Shown: positions 24,491-34,600 of the stretch, piece by piece
How positions within the stretch are numbered: the stretch's first letter is position 1
Layout of the letters: the number at the start of each line of letters is the position of its first letter
IMG/VR virus record: IMGVR_UViG_3300023178_000097
Coordinates: 1 to 41,713 of that record
Reading direction: 5' to 3' (one strand)
Source of the DNA: a virus
Length of the DNA: 41,713 bases
Made by a program: the position numbers and the translations under genes
Notes under the pieces: generated by a model
Told to the model about the DNA's origin: nothing
The model's input: the letters and a program-made list of their open reading frames with translations, nothing else
The model's database searches: none

Positions 24491-24836
24491 AGGCTTCGTT
24501 AAGAAAGGTTGGGGGTCTGAGCTAATCTGGGCAACCAACGACAAGTATTGTGGTAAGTTCTTACAATTTCACTTTGGTGGTAAGTTTTCTATGCACTTCC
24601 ACAAAGAGAAAGATGAAACATGGTACGTCCTATCTGGTAAGTTTGAAGTACACTGGATTGATACTGAAGATGCAACATTACACGTTGAAGAGTTAAACGA
24701 GGGAGACACATGGCATAACCCACCTCTAGTTCCTCATCAAATATTTTGTTTAGAGGAAGGTACACTTGTAGAAGTTTCTACTCCTGATTCCGTTGAAGAT
24801 AACTATCGTGTCGGAAAGGGAGACAGTCAAGAATGA
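24480..24836 (+). CDS. Cupin-fold protein of the sugar cassette
   Basis: 118 residues forming one cupin barrel. The first motif is GGKFSMHFHKEKDETWYVLSG, with metal ligands H39, H41 and E46; the second is in PPLVPHQIFCLEEGTLVEVS, with H86. Small cupins of this kind are found in LPS and sugar-nucleotide clusters, where they act as isomerases, epimerases or binding proteins. The window lacks GmhA, the isomerase that starts heptose synthesis. Whether this cupin replaces it is speculation. Start overlaps the kinase stop by 11 bases, and its stop overlaps the next gene by four bases (ATGA). Confidence 0.8.
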   Translation: MRLEGFVKKGWGSELIWATNDKYCGKFLQFHFGGKFSMHFHKEKDETWYVLSGKFEVHWIDTEDATLHVEELNEGDTWHNPPLVPHQIFCLEEGTLVEVSTPDSVEDNYRVGKGDSQE

Positions 24837-25603
24837 AAATCTTAGTTACAGGTAGCAATGGTTTTATCGGCAAAAATCTTATCAATAAACTACAGGATGA
24901 ACATGAAATTATTAAGAACGAATGGGGGATGTCGTTCCCCTCAATTAAGAATCTAGACTGGGTTATACACCTAGGGGCTATTAGCTCCACCACAGAAACA
25001 AACATCTCAAAGATATATAGACAGAACCTAGAGTTCACTATTAAGTTATACGAAGAATGTATTAATAACGATGTTAAGTTTCAATTTGCTTCTAGTGCCT
25101 CTGTGTACGGATTGAAGTCAGACTTTAAGGAGACTTCTCCTCTTAATCCTCAGAACCATTACGCACGTAGCAAAGCTATGTTTGAGAGATACGTAGAGTT
25201 GAGAAATGCTCCTATTACTACACACATATTTAGATATTTTAACGTCTACGGACCACAAGAAGAACACAAAGGAAATCAAGCAAGTCCCTTCACCAAGTTT
25301 ATGGAACAAGCTAAGACGAGTGGTAAGATAAAGATCTTCAAAGGGTCTCCTAAGTACTTCAGAGATTTTATCCATGTAGACGAAGTTGTAGACTACCACC
25401 AGAAATTCTTGAGTATAGATGAGTCAGGTGTTTGGAATGTTGGTACAGGTAAAGCTCGTAGCTTCTACGATGTAGCCCTAGAGATTTCTGATAAGACTGG
25501 TGCAACTATAGAGTTTATTGATTTCCCAGAAAATTTAAAAGGTAATTACCAAGAGTTTACTAAAGCAGACACAACAAAGCTTTGGGACACTCTTTCAGTT
25601 TAA
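24833..25603 (+). CDS. hldD: ADP-L-glycero-D-manno-heptose 6-epimerase
   Basis: 256 residues, extended SDR fold. The nucleotide-binding loop is GSNGFIG (7-13). The HldD-specific block GAISSTTE is at 48-55, the catalytic YxxxK is at Y110/K114, and RYFNVYGPQEEHKG is at 134-147 (compare RYFNVYGPREGHKG in E. coli HldD). A C-terminal PENLKGNYQEFTKADTTKL also matches HldD. It converts ADP-D,D-heptose to ADP-L,D-heptose, the last donor-making step. It is about 50 residues shorter than the E. coli enzyme because the last helices are missing. It overlaps the cupin gene by four bases. Family identity is very strong. Confidence 0.92.
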   Translation: MKILVTGSNGFIGKNLINKLQDEHEIIKNEWGMSFPSIKNLDWVIHLGAISSTTETNISKIYRQNLEFTIKLYEECINNDVKFQFASSASVYGLKSDFKETSPLNPQNHYARSKAMFERYVELRNAPITTHIFRYFNVYGPQEEHKGNQASPFTKFMEQAKTSGKIKIFKGSPKYFRDFIHVDEVVDYHQKFLSIDESGVWNVGTGKARSFYDVALEISDKTGATIEFIDFPENLKGNYQEFTKADTTKLWDTLSV

Positions 25604-25614
25604 GGTAAAGTATT

Positions 25615-28600
25615 ATGGCTATTATACCAGAAGGTGATGAAAAGTTCTATGATGAGAAAGGTAATCTACCTTCTTATATTCAGGATGACCTCGATAGAGT
25701 TGCATCTGAAGGTAATATTCCTGCTGACCCAGATAACTATACCATATCTGGGGGGTCAGGTAACTGGACTATTACATGGTCTGATGGTACTACTGCCAAT
25801 ACTACTGTACGTAATCCTTTGAGTGCAGCTAATGATGCTCGTCTTTTAGCTAATGCTTTTGAAGCTAGAAAAGGCAGTACAGCTACTACAAGCACTACTA
25901 CGAACGGAATACCCGATTGGGTAGATCCTGACTATGGTTATGACGTAAACAACCCACGTAAACCAAACATGAGAGAGATGATGGAAGCTCTTTCAGGTAA
26001 AACAGTAGAAGAGCTTTATTCATCTGGGGAGGATTACTCCCAAATAACTAAAAAAGCAAGTGAACTTCTGTATGGTGTTGTTGGATCAAATACAGATACT
26101 AGAAACTGGAATGCTATCTTTGAAGCAGCAAAAGTTTCAACAGGTGGTCCTAATGTAGACACTTTTGATTTTAAATATGATCCCAATCGTCTTGAGGCAG
26201 CAGCAAATATAGCCACCTCCAAGATGTATGGTGGGACAAGTGTTTCTTATAAGGTCAGTGATGATCCTAATCAACCTTCTTTTGCTTATGTAACAGCAGC
26301 AAATGGGACTATACTAAGAAGTTTGGATCTTAATAATTCAGACTCTACTATAGGTACTTTGAAAAGTTTTGGTGTTAGAGATTCCTCTTGGATTGACCCA
26401 GTTAAAGAAGCTATGTCAGGAGACATATACCTTAATTCAGACTTAAGAAATACTTACTTCAACACATTCAACACTATAGCAAATTCTTATTCTCCCTGGG
26501 AAGACTACAATGATTTTTGGGATATGGAGTTTGTATCTGGTATTTCAACACCACAGCCAAAAGTATCTACTGCTCAAACAATAGACTCCACAGACACTGG
26601 TACTACTGCAACAACAACAGAAACTATTGATGATACAGAGACTGGTCAAACTATTACATCTCCAGACGTTGAGACTGTTGATGAAGCTGTCGGGGATGTT
26701 GGCACAGATACTACAAAACCAACTTATGAAGATGTCCCACAGGCCGTGACTATGGATACAACCTCTACTGGAACTACTGGAACTACTGGTGTTATACAAC
26801 CAAGCACAACAGGAACAGTTAGTACTCCTCTACAAACTTCTGGTATTTCAGCAGTACCAAACCAAATAACAGTAAAACCCAACTACACTGGAACAACTAT
26901 GTCTAACTTGACTAGTCAATCTCAAGGTGGCTTTGGTGGTATAAAAACTTATCAAAACCAGTTTGGTCAAAAGATTCAGGCAACGGTAGATGCTTCAGGA
27001 AATCCTATAACTTATGTTCCACCAGGTTACACTGCTGTGGCAAGAGGTGGACTTATGAATGGTTATGAAAAAGGTGGCTTAGAGTCTGACCCAAATAAAT
27101 CAAGTGAAGATATTTATCTTAAGATTGCTCAAAGAGTGATGAACTTTCAAGGTAATTCATCAGATCTTAAAAAACAAATGTCGGCTAACCCTGCCCTAGC
27201 TGCAAAGCTTGGTAGTCTTACAGATGCTTTAAGAAATATGTCGTCAGTGAGAATGGGAGCACAGACAGGGACTGATGTTGACAACCTTGCTTCAACTATT
27301 GGTCCTGAAGAGTTTAAAGAAATGCAGAAGAATGTTGTTACTGAAACCATGACTGGTCCTCGACAGTCAGCAGTAGCACAGGTAACCCCAGATGAAGCTG
27401 ACATGATAAGTACAGATGCAGGGCAAGCTCCTGCTCAAGCTTCTATGGCAGAAGCTGCAACTGTTGGTACGGTAACACAAGCTCAAATGCCAACACAGAC
27501 AGGGGCAAGTACAGTAACTACATCAACTGTTACTCCTGAAGTTCAAGCAGAAACTGATAAGCTACAAGCACAACAAGGTGTAGTTTCTGAAGAGGCACAG
27601 GTAACTGCACAACAGCAAGAGACTAGCTCAGTAACTGGAATGGAAGCTGCTCAAGGGCAAGCTATCATGATGGAGAACCCAGTACAGAGGGAGATCCAAG
27701 AAGGTGAGCTTATATCTGGTGCAGCTAATGCTGAAAAAGCTGCTAAGTTTACTGAACAGATTGAGGCTGCTACAGCAACACCAAGTAAACAAGCTACTGT
27801 TGCAGGACAACTAGAAGGTCTTATGCAACAGTTTGAAGGTGGAGAAACACCTCCTTGGGCTGCAGGTTCAATGAGAACTGCAATGGCTACACTAGCTGCT
27901 AGAGGACTGAGTGCTTCTTCAATGGCAGGACAGGCTGTAATCCAAGCAGCTATGGAATCTGCACTACCAATAGCCCAAGCTGATGCAGCTACTCGAGCAA
28001 GCTTTGAAGCACAGAACCTAAGTAATAGACAACAACGTGCAATGCTTGCAGCACAGCAACGTGCTACCTTCTTAGGGCAAGAGTTTGATCAAGAGTTCCA
28101 AGCTCGTGTACAAAACTCTGCACGTATTGGTGATATTGCCAACATGAACTTTACTGCAGAGCAAAACATTGCTTTAGAAAATTCTCGTGCTGCAAATACT
28201 ATGGAGCTTAACAACCTTTCTAATAAGCAAGCTATGGTTATGGCAGAGGCTGCAGCATTAGCTAACCTTGACATGGCTAACTTGAATAACCGTCAACAGG
28301 CTGCAGTGCAGAATGCACAAAGCTTCCTACAGATGGATATGACTAACTTAAACAATGCTCAACAAACTGAAATGTTTAAGTCACAGCAGAACCTACAAGC
28401 TTTGTTTACAGATCAGGCCGCAGAAAATGCTGCTGCACAGTTTAATGCAACAAGCGAGAATCAGACTAATCAATTCTTTGCTTCACTTTCTGCACAGGCA
28501 TCTCAGTTCAATGCATCCCAAGCTAATGCTATGGATCAATTCAACGTGAATAACGTGAATGCTTTAAGACAATTTAATGCTGAGATGCAAAATCAAAGAA

Positions 28601-28956
28601 CGATGTTTAATGCACAAAATGGTCTTGTTATTGCACAAGCTAATGCTCAGTGGAGACAGAACATTGCCACTATGAACACTGCTGCTCAGAATGAAAGTAA
28701 TATGCAGTTTGCACAAACTATGAATGAGCTAACAGCAACTAACCTTGACGAGATTTGGCAACGTGAAAGAGATCTTTTATCTATGGCTTTCCAAGTCTCA
28801 GAAAATAATGCTAACAGAGCTAATGAGGTTGTCCTTCAAAAGATTGCTGCACAAGCTCAAAAGGATGCTGCAGAGTTACAGGCTGACCTTGAAGCAGAAG
28901 CAAACACAGGTGACTTTATTAAAGAGATACTAGTTGGTATCGCAGGATGGACTTAA
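25615..28956 (+). CDS. Large internal virion/ejection protein, Asn/Gln-rich coiled coil
   Basis: 1113 residues. Residues 1-100 are globular, with NYTISGGSGNWTITWSDGT. The region 320-410 is Thr-rich and low complexity (TSTGTTGTTG). A linker carries ARGGLMNGYEKGGL near 480. From about residue 690 to 1090 it is one long helical region with repeats such as LNNRQQ and NLNNAQQ, QFNA (FNATSENQ, FNASQAN, FNAEMQN). The last residues (FIKEILVGIAGW) are hydrophobic. Similar Ala/Asn/Gln helical proteins are internal core components of marine T7-like phages, ejected with DNA. No enzymatic motif is visible. It follows hldD by 11 bases. Confidence 0.7.
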   Translation: MAIIPEGDEKFYDEKGNLPSYIQDDLDRVASEGNIPADPDNYTISGGSGNWTITWSDGTTANTTVRNPLSAANDARLLANAFEARKGSTATTSTTTNGIPDWVDPDYGYDVNNPRKPNMREMMEALSGKTVEELYSSGEDYSQITKKASELLYGVVGSNTDTRNWNAIFEAAKVSTGGPNVDTFDFKYDPNRLEAAANIATSKMYGGTSVSYKVSDDPNQPSFAYVTAANGTILRSLDLNNSDSTIGTLKSFGVRDSSWIDPVKEAMSGDIYLNSDLRNTYFNTFNTIANSYSPWEDYNDFWDMEFVSGISTPQPKVSTAQTIDSTDTGTTATTTETIDDTETGQTITSPDVETVDEAVGDVGTDTTKPTYEDVPQAVTMDTTSTGTTGTTGVIQPSTTGTVSTPLQTSGISAVPNQITVKPNYTGTTMSNLTSQSQGGFGGIKTYQNQFGQKIQATVDASGNPITYVPPGYTAVARGGLMNGYEKGGLESDPNKSSEDIYLKIAQRVMNFQGNSSDLKKQMSANPALAAKLGSLTDALRNMSSVRMGAQTGTDVDNLASTIGPEEFKEMQKNVVTETMTGPRQSAVAQVTPDEADMISTDAGQAPAQASMAEAATVGTVTQAQMPTQTGASTVTTSTVTPEVQAETDKLQAQQGVVSEEAQVTAQQQETSSVTGMEAAQGQAIMMENPVQREIQEGELISGAANAEKAAKFTEQIEAATATPSKQATVAGQLEGLMQQFEGGETPPWAAGSMRTAMATLAARGLSASSMAGQAVIQAAMESALPIAQADAATRASFEAQNLSNRQQRAMLAAQQRATFLGQEFDQEFQARVQNSARIGDIANMNFTAEQNIALENSRAANTMELNNLSNKQAMVMAEAAALANLDMANLNNRQQAAVQNAQSFLQMDMTNLNNAQQTEMFKSQQNLQALFTDQAAENAAAQFNATSENQTNQFFASLSAQASQFNASQANAMDQFNVNNVNALRQFNAEMQNQRTMFNAQNGLVIAQANAQWRQNIATMNTAAQNESNMQFAQTMNELTATNLDEIWQRERDLLSMAFQVSENNANRANEVVLQKIAAQAQKDAAELQADLEAEANTGDFIKEILVGIAGWT

Positions 28957-28957
28957 T

Positions 28958-29890
28958 ATGGCAGAAGAACTTTCAGCAAGACAAAGAAAAAAACTAGAAA
29001 GACAAATGAACTCACTGGCAGAAGCTATCCTTGGTGATCCAACTGGTAAATCAAGTTCTTCTACAAGAGAAAGTTTGATGTCTGCAAGAGGGCAAGCCTC
29101 AAAGACAAAGGCTGCTATGAGTGATGCATCGTATGGTGTTAAACGTTCTTTTGATAACTTAAGAAAACAAAGTAAAGCTGAAGCTGAAGAAGAAAATGAA
29201 AAGCTAATGGCTAGGCTTTCTAGTTTTATTGTTGGTGCTAGGGAACCAAGTGATAGTGAGACACCAAGTTTAGATTGGTACAATTCACAAGACATTGATT
29301 CAGATGCACCCTTTGATCCCACCTCTTCAAGACCAAATCTTACTAATACAAATGCTCAAACAGAAAGAGTAGAGGCTACAGATCAGAACAGAGCATCAAG
29401 GCAAGGGCTACCTGCCTTTATCCTAGCAGGTTCTGAGTTTAGATCTGCTATATCTGACACTGAAGCTAAGTCTTATGATAGTATGTTTGCTAATGCAGAG
29501 AGTGTAGATGGTAAATTCCTTGGCATGGAAATTACTGCTATGCCTATGTCTGCGATATATGATTTAACTGAGTTAAATGGTGACTTTCATAAAAGAAACT
29601 TGGAACTAGGGCATGACACGACTGCTGTAGGTAAATACCAGTTTGTTGGGAATACCCTCCGTGATCTAAGAGATAGAGGTGTGTTAGAAGAGTTAGGTAT
29701 TACTGAAGACACTATCTTTAATGAAGAGACACAAGATAAAATTGCTGTATACCTTGTACAACGTAGAGTTAAACCTAATTACTCCTTGAAAAAAGCCAGA
29801 GAAGAAATGGGTAAAGAGTGGGAAGGATTTAAAAAGTTGTCTGAGGAAAGACAGAATGCAGTAATAAGAGAAATTAGAGGTACTTTATAA
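28958..29890 (+). CDS. Virion protein with a lysozyme/transglycosylase-like domain
   Basis: 310 residues; the ATG at 28958 directly after the previous stop is preferred over the in-frame ATG at 28934. Residues 1-165 are a charged helical and linker region. The C-terminal part (about 180-310) has FLGMEITAMPMSAIYDL, then HDTTAVGKYQFVGNTLRDL (222-240) and VQRRVKPNYSL. This is the pattern of a lysozyme-like fold in phage structural proteins, where AxGKYQ marks the sugar-binding region. It probably makes a local hole in peptidoglycan during DNA ejection. The catalytic Glu cannot be assigned safely. The end overlaps the next ATG by one base. Confidence 0.7.
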   Translation: MAEELSARQRKKLERQMNSLAEAILGDPTGKSSSSTRESLMSARGQASKTKAAMSDASYGVKRSFDNLRKQSKAEAEEENEKLMARLSSFIVGAREPSDSETPSLDWYNSQDIDSDAPFDPTSSRPNLTNTNAQTERVEATDQNRASRQGLPAFILAGSEFRSAISDTEAKSYDSMFANAESVDGKFLGMEITAMPMSAIYDLTELNGDFHKRNLELGHDTTAVGKYQFVGNTLRDLRDRGVLEELGITEDTIFNEETQDKIAVYLVQRRVKPNYSLKKAREEMGKEWEGFKKLSEERQNAVIREIRGTL

Positions 29891-30423
29891 TGACTGCATC
29901 CCTTAAGGCTCCTATTCCAGGTCAATCTCTAACAGATACTCCAAAGAACTATCCTTGGGAAAGACCACCTCAGATCACAGACTACAATGAGGCTATCAAA
30001 TATCATATTGAAAGATTGACAGATGTAGATGTTATGGACAACGTATTCTTTGCTTTGGAGTACGGCATACCTTCTTCTATCCTTGTTGAAACAATGATGA
30101 CTGCTGCTGTTGGACAAGGCATTCATAACGTTGATATAAGCTTAATTGTTTTTCCTATTGTACATGCTTTTGTAAAGAGTGCTGCAGATGAAGCAGGTAT
30201 AAAGTACAAAGAAGAGTTTAATGGTGACGTAGAAGATCCTATAACTAGGGCTGCTATGTTGGTTCGTAAATCATTAAAAGCTACACCAGAAGAACAGAAA
30301 GACAGTGGCTTTGAGGTGGTGGAAGAAGTGGCTGAAGAACTAGAGGGATCATCTGAGTCTGAGGCAATGCCAGAAGAAATGCCAAAAGAAGAAAAACCAA
30401 CAGGCTTAATGTCGAGGATGTAA
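29890..30423 (+). CDS. Virion-associated hypothetical protein, 177 aa
   Basis: 177 residues. The start opens with PIPGQSLTDTPKNYPWERPPQ, a proline-rich segment that I recall from virion genes of marine podoviruses. A helical middle (residues 30-110) includes FALEYGIPSSILVETMMTAAV and a hydrophobic stretch SLIVFPIVHAFV. The C-terminus is acidic and repetitive (VEEVAEELEGSS, PEEMPKEEKP). It begins on the last base of the lysozyme-like gene and is followed by the next start after one base, so it belongs to the ejection-protein operon. Specific role unknown. Confidence 0.6.
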   Translation: MTASLKAPIPGQSLTDTPKNYPWERPPQITDYNEAIKYHIERLTDVDVMDNVFFALEYGIPSSILVETMMTAAVGQGIHNVDISLIVFPIVHAFVKSAADEAGIKYKEEFNGDVEDPITRAAMLVRKSLKATPEEQKDSGFEVVEEVAEELEGSSESEAMPEEMPKEEKPTGLMSRM

Positions 30424-30424
30424 A

Positions 30425-31672
30425 ATGAGAGTAAATATAAGTAGGGTCTTATCCCACGCTGCAGGTAGTCTTGCAGAAGAGATGAGAAACAACAGAGAAT
30501 TTGTACGTACATCTAGTGATAGGCTAAAGGCAGACTTGTTTGCTCAAGGGCAAGAACGTAGAAATGCTCAGAAAAAAGCAAGACTTGATATGGAATCTGC
30601 TGTGGACTTCTTGTCTAACGAAGGGTTAGAAAGAGAGAAGCTTCTATATCTATTGTCTGAAAACCCAAAAGAACTTATGACACTTGCTGAGATAGCAAAC
30701 AAAAGAAAACTTGATGGTTCTCTAAGTGCTACTGCTTTAAACAATGCAGTTGAATTATCTCAAAACTTTGAAGCACCAGACATGACTCCCTCAGAATTAA
30801 TCAGAAAAGCTACACCAGACTTTGTGCAAGCTGCTGATGTAGAGATGCCTGAGGATAAACGTAACTTAGTTCAACGTCTATTTACACGTCCGGGTATGGA
30901 TGTGATTGCAGGTGATGTGTATGCTAGTGAGATTATGCCAGGTGTAACTGGTGCAGACATTGTATCTAGTATGCAAGCTGCTGCTATTGAGGGTAAGAAA
31001 GGTCCAAGATCAGGTCGTATAGACTACGGATCATTACAACCTGTTGATGATAGACTTATCTTAGACTTACAGAATGATTTGATAGCTGAGTATGATTCCC
31101 TACTAACCAGAGAGTATAACAAGCTAGTATCCTTACCACCAGAAGAAAGGGCTGCGAATCAGAGTAGGATTCGAGATCTCTCAACTACCCAGGATATTGG
31201 TGGTAAGAAAGAAAGATTAGCTAAAATGATTGAACTTCTTGGGCCAAGTCTAGCTCAAGATTATTTCACTAGCAGCCCTGAGATATTTGTAAATCAACCC
31301 GGTTTTATCTCTACTGAAACTATTGAAACATACCTAACACCAAGTGATGAAGAACTTCCTGGAAATGGTGATGGAAATGGTGATGGAAATGGTGATGGAA
31401 ATGGTGATGGAAATGGTAATGGTGAAGGTGATCAGCCTGAGACACCTGAGGTAGAGTTTTCAATTGTTACTGTTGAAGAGGGAGAAGACCCTAAAAGAGC
31501 AGCACAAGACTGGTTCAGAAATAACACACCAAGACCAGATGTAGACTCTGATAAGATGGTAGCTATCCAGACACCAGATGGAATCAAGTACTATAAGTAC
31601 GTCAACAAAAGAGGTTCAGGCACTGGTGCAATGATTATAGTTGAAGAAGTACAACTTTCAACTGAGGAATAA
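30425..31672 (+). CDS. Hypothetical internal virion protein with a GNGD tract
   Basis: 415 residues. Residues 1-90 are helical and charged, typical of an internal-virion coiled coil. A mid region includes MPEDKRNLVQRLFTRPGMDVIAGDVYAS. Residues 313-332 are a GNGD tract, followed by an acidic QPETPEVEFSIVTVEEGEDP and a C-terminal beta-rich domain (TPDGIKYYKYVNKRG, about 355-410). I do not recognise the family. The tract looks like a flexible, calcium-binding-like acidic hinge between two domains. Spacing to neighbours is one or two bases, so the genes are co-translated. Confidence 0.6.
   Translation: MRVNISRVLSHAAGSLAEEMRNNREFVRTSSDRLKADLFAQGQERRNAQKKARLDMESAVDFLSNEGLEREKLLYLLSENPKELMTLAEIANKRKLDGSLSATALNNAVELSQNFEAPDMTPSELIRKATPDFVQAADVEMPEDKRNLVQRLFTRPGMDVIAGDVYASEIMPGVTGADIVSSMQAAAIEGKKGPRSGRIDYGSLQPVDDRLILDLQNDLIAEYDSLLTREYNKLVSLPPEERAANQSRIRDLSTTQDIGGKKERLAKMIELLGPSLAQDYFTSSPEIFVNQPGFISTETIETYLTPSDEELPGNGDGNGDGNGDGNGDGNGNGEGDQPETPEVEFSIVTVEEGEDPKRAAQDWFRNNTPRPDVDSDKMVAIQTPDGIKYYKYVNKRGSGTGAMIIVEEVQLSTEE
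31361..31420 (+). repeat. Five tandem 12-base copies (GGAAATGGTGAT)
   Basis: Four identical copies of GGAAATGGTGAT (31361-31408) and a fifth with one change (GGAAATGGTAAT, 31409-31420), coding G-N-G-D units. Identity at DNA level contrasts with the diverged fibre repeats and suggests recent slippage expansion. Confidence 0.95.
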
Positions 31673-31674
31673 GT

Positions 31675-34600
31675 ATGGGCAGAGAACCTAGAGTAACCAC
31701 AGGTAGAATGTCTGTTGATCAATTCAACAGCATCATGGGTATAAAAAAGAAACCAGAGCTTGAAACCTTTGAGGGAAACAAGTCTGGTTCTTTGATTGAT
31801 ACTCTGATGGAAGACAAGAACTACACAGTCATCCGTGACTACATGGAAGACCGTATGGGTATGACTGAAAGAAACTACGACAAGAGAGAGATCGTAGATG
31901 CCTATATTAACAACATGCGTAAGTTTAACTTTGGTCAGTCTATCACAACACTAGAAGAATTAGCACACCTCAACAAAGGTAATGAACAAGAACTAGAAGA
32001 GAGAAGAAGAATAGCAGGTAATGCTTATAAACTCTTTGATAGTCTTGGTGGTGCATTTAGCAAAGGTAGGACGATAGGTGAAAAAGCTGATGCAGTTTAT
32101 GACTATGCTCGTGCTTTAATATGGGATCCAGTTAACGTTGTCAGCTTTGGGGTCGGCAAGATGTTTGCAGCAGGAGCATCTAAGGCAGCTACACAGATAG
32201 CAAAGAAAGCTGCTATAGAATCTGCTAAAAATCTTTCTAAGCAAATGGGTAAAAGAAAAGCTGCTACCCAAAGTGGTAAGAGGGAGCTTCAAGAGGCAGC
32301 ACAAAAAGAATTTATGAAGACACTCATGCAGGATTCTTCATACAAAGCTGCTAGACAAAAAGCTTTCAAGAAAGAACTTCTTGGAGCCACAGGTTTTGAT
32401 ACTCTTGTAGCAGGTGGGATTGATGCTGCACAACAACGTGCTCGTGTTAAAGCAGATGTGCAAAACGAGTATGATCCAGTAGGGGGAATGCTTGCTCTTG
32501 CCGGGGGTTTGACTGGTGGTGGCCTTGGTCTTGTTCTTGAAAAGACTAGAGGGACACAAAGACTTCCCCTCTATTCTCAGTTGATTGATAGATCAGAGAG
32601 ACTGACCCTAGCAGCTAGAAGGGAAGCTACTGACTTAGGTGTTGGTAAAGAGAACCTCAAAGCAAATGCTAAGAAACTTAATAAAGAGTTGTCTGAGTTT
32701 ACTAACAATGCAGAGGGTTGGGCAGAGCAGGTAAGGGAAGGACTAGACCTTAGACTTGCCAACAAAGAAATAAAAGGTGGAGAATGGGATAGCTTGTTTG
32801 ACTATGAGTTAGTTCATTACTTTTACTTTGGTGACAAGGCTAATGGTCAAAGGGGTCTTCGTGATATCCTATATGACAATGGGGTTGGTGCATGGAAGCC
32901 AAGAGAAAAGGGTGACACCTTCAATCTGTACATGAAAGATGTATACGGATTACTTGATAAGAAAAGTAAGGCTGAAGTACAAAAGCTATACGATAATATC
33001 TTCAACAAGTTTGACAACACATTCAAGGGTGACACTGTTGATCAGTTCTTTTCTAAGTTCTCTTCAATGTCGTCAGATGCAGGTAGGATTCTGGCACTAT
33101 CAAAGCACTTGAATAACCTTACATACCTTGTCAACAAACCATTGAAAGAGATCAATGCTGAAGAGGCTATCACAAAAGTAGTAGACTCATACAACACAAG
33201 GGTTAAAAACTTTTGGGGTAAGGGTGCAACAATACAAAACAAGTTGATTCAGAACTTGGTTACTCACCCTGGAACTACAGCCCTTAACCTAAAGGGTTGG
33301 TTACAAGCTACATCTCTCCAGTCTGCTTCAGACATGATAAGAGGAACTTTGTACGGAGGCAGATCACTCTGGGAAGACTTGATGGGTAATAAGCTTTCTG
33401 CTGTTGAATACAGAAACAAAGCTAGACTTATGGTTTCTCTGCAGACACAAAAGCTAAACAACTTAGTAGATCCGTACATGACATACGAGACTGCTATGGA
33501 TCTGTTGACATTCAGACCAGAAGCAAGAAAAGAATTGTATCGATACCTAGTTGGTGGTGTTGAGATTGAAGACGTACTCAAAGAGTTAGACTTAGACCCA
33601 ACAGAAAAGCTAACAAGGACTCAGCTAGATAAGCTGATGAACACTATTCAGACTGCTTACGGTGTTAAAGCACAAGACTTCTTAATGAAGACTCAGGAGT
33701 ATATGTATGCTCTTGATAAGCAGGTCAGACTAAAGTATGGGGAAACACTACAGGACTTCATGAACAGGGATGATGCTTGGGAGTATATCTCTGAGGGTGC
33801 TACGGATGGGTTCAAAGAGTTTCTTGAGATTGAAACTAGAGCAGTTAACGAAGCCTTAGAAAATACTTTCTCAAAGTCTTATGCAGATAATGAGACAACA
33901 CTAGGTAAGGTTGCAGGTATTATTGAAGAGTCTCGTAACGTACCTGTCATAGGTGCTCTTGTTCCTTTCGGTCAGTTCTTTAACAACACTATTGCTTTTA
34001 TGGCTAATCATTTAGGTGCATCTATGGTGTATAAGGGTATGACAGGTACAGTTAAAGAAGGGGATGCTATGACTTATTTTACCAAGGCTGCTGCAGCTTA
34101 TGGTATACTAGGTCTTATCATGGCAAAAGAAAAACAGAACATGGACGAAGGTCTTGCTTGGCATGAAGAAAGAGCAAGTGACGGTAGTGTTATCTCAAGA
34201 CAGTTAGACTTTCCATACAGCCACTACAAACTGATGGGTAGAATCTTAGCCTATGAAGCAGAGAATGACGAACTAAGTCCTGAGCTTATGAAAGAGTTTG
34301 CTAAGATTGCAGGACCAGAGGCTCTCACCAGATCTATCGGGGAAGCAGGTGCAACTGCAACGGAGTTATTTAAGTCCATTATCGGTGGAGAAATGAGTGA
34401 AGCTAAGAAGCATTCAATGATGCTGTTAGGTGACTCTACTGCCATGTACATGTCTGGCTTCACTAGATGGGCTGACCCTGCTAACCAACTGATTGCAGTA
34501 TCTCGAGGTGAGGACTACGTTCCAAGAGACAGAAAGCAAGGCACACGATTCTTAAATGATGGTCTTAGGTATGTTGATCAAGTTTTTGAGTTGTTAGCAG

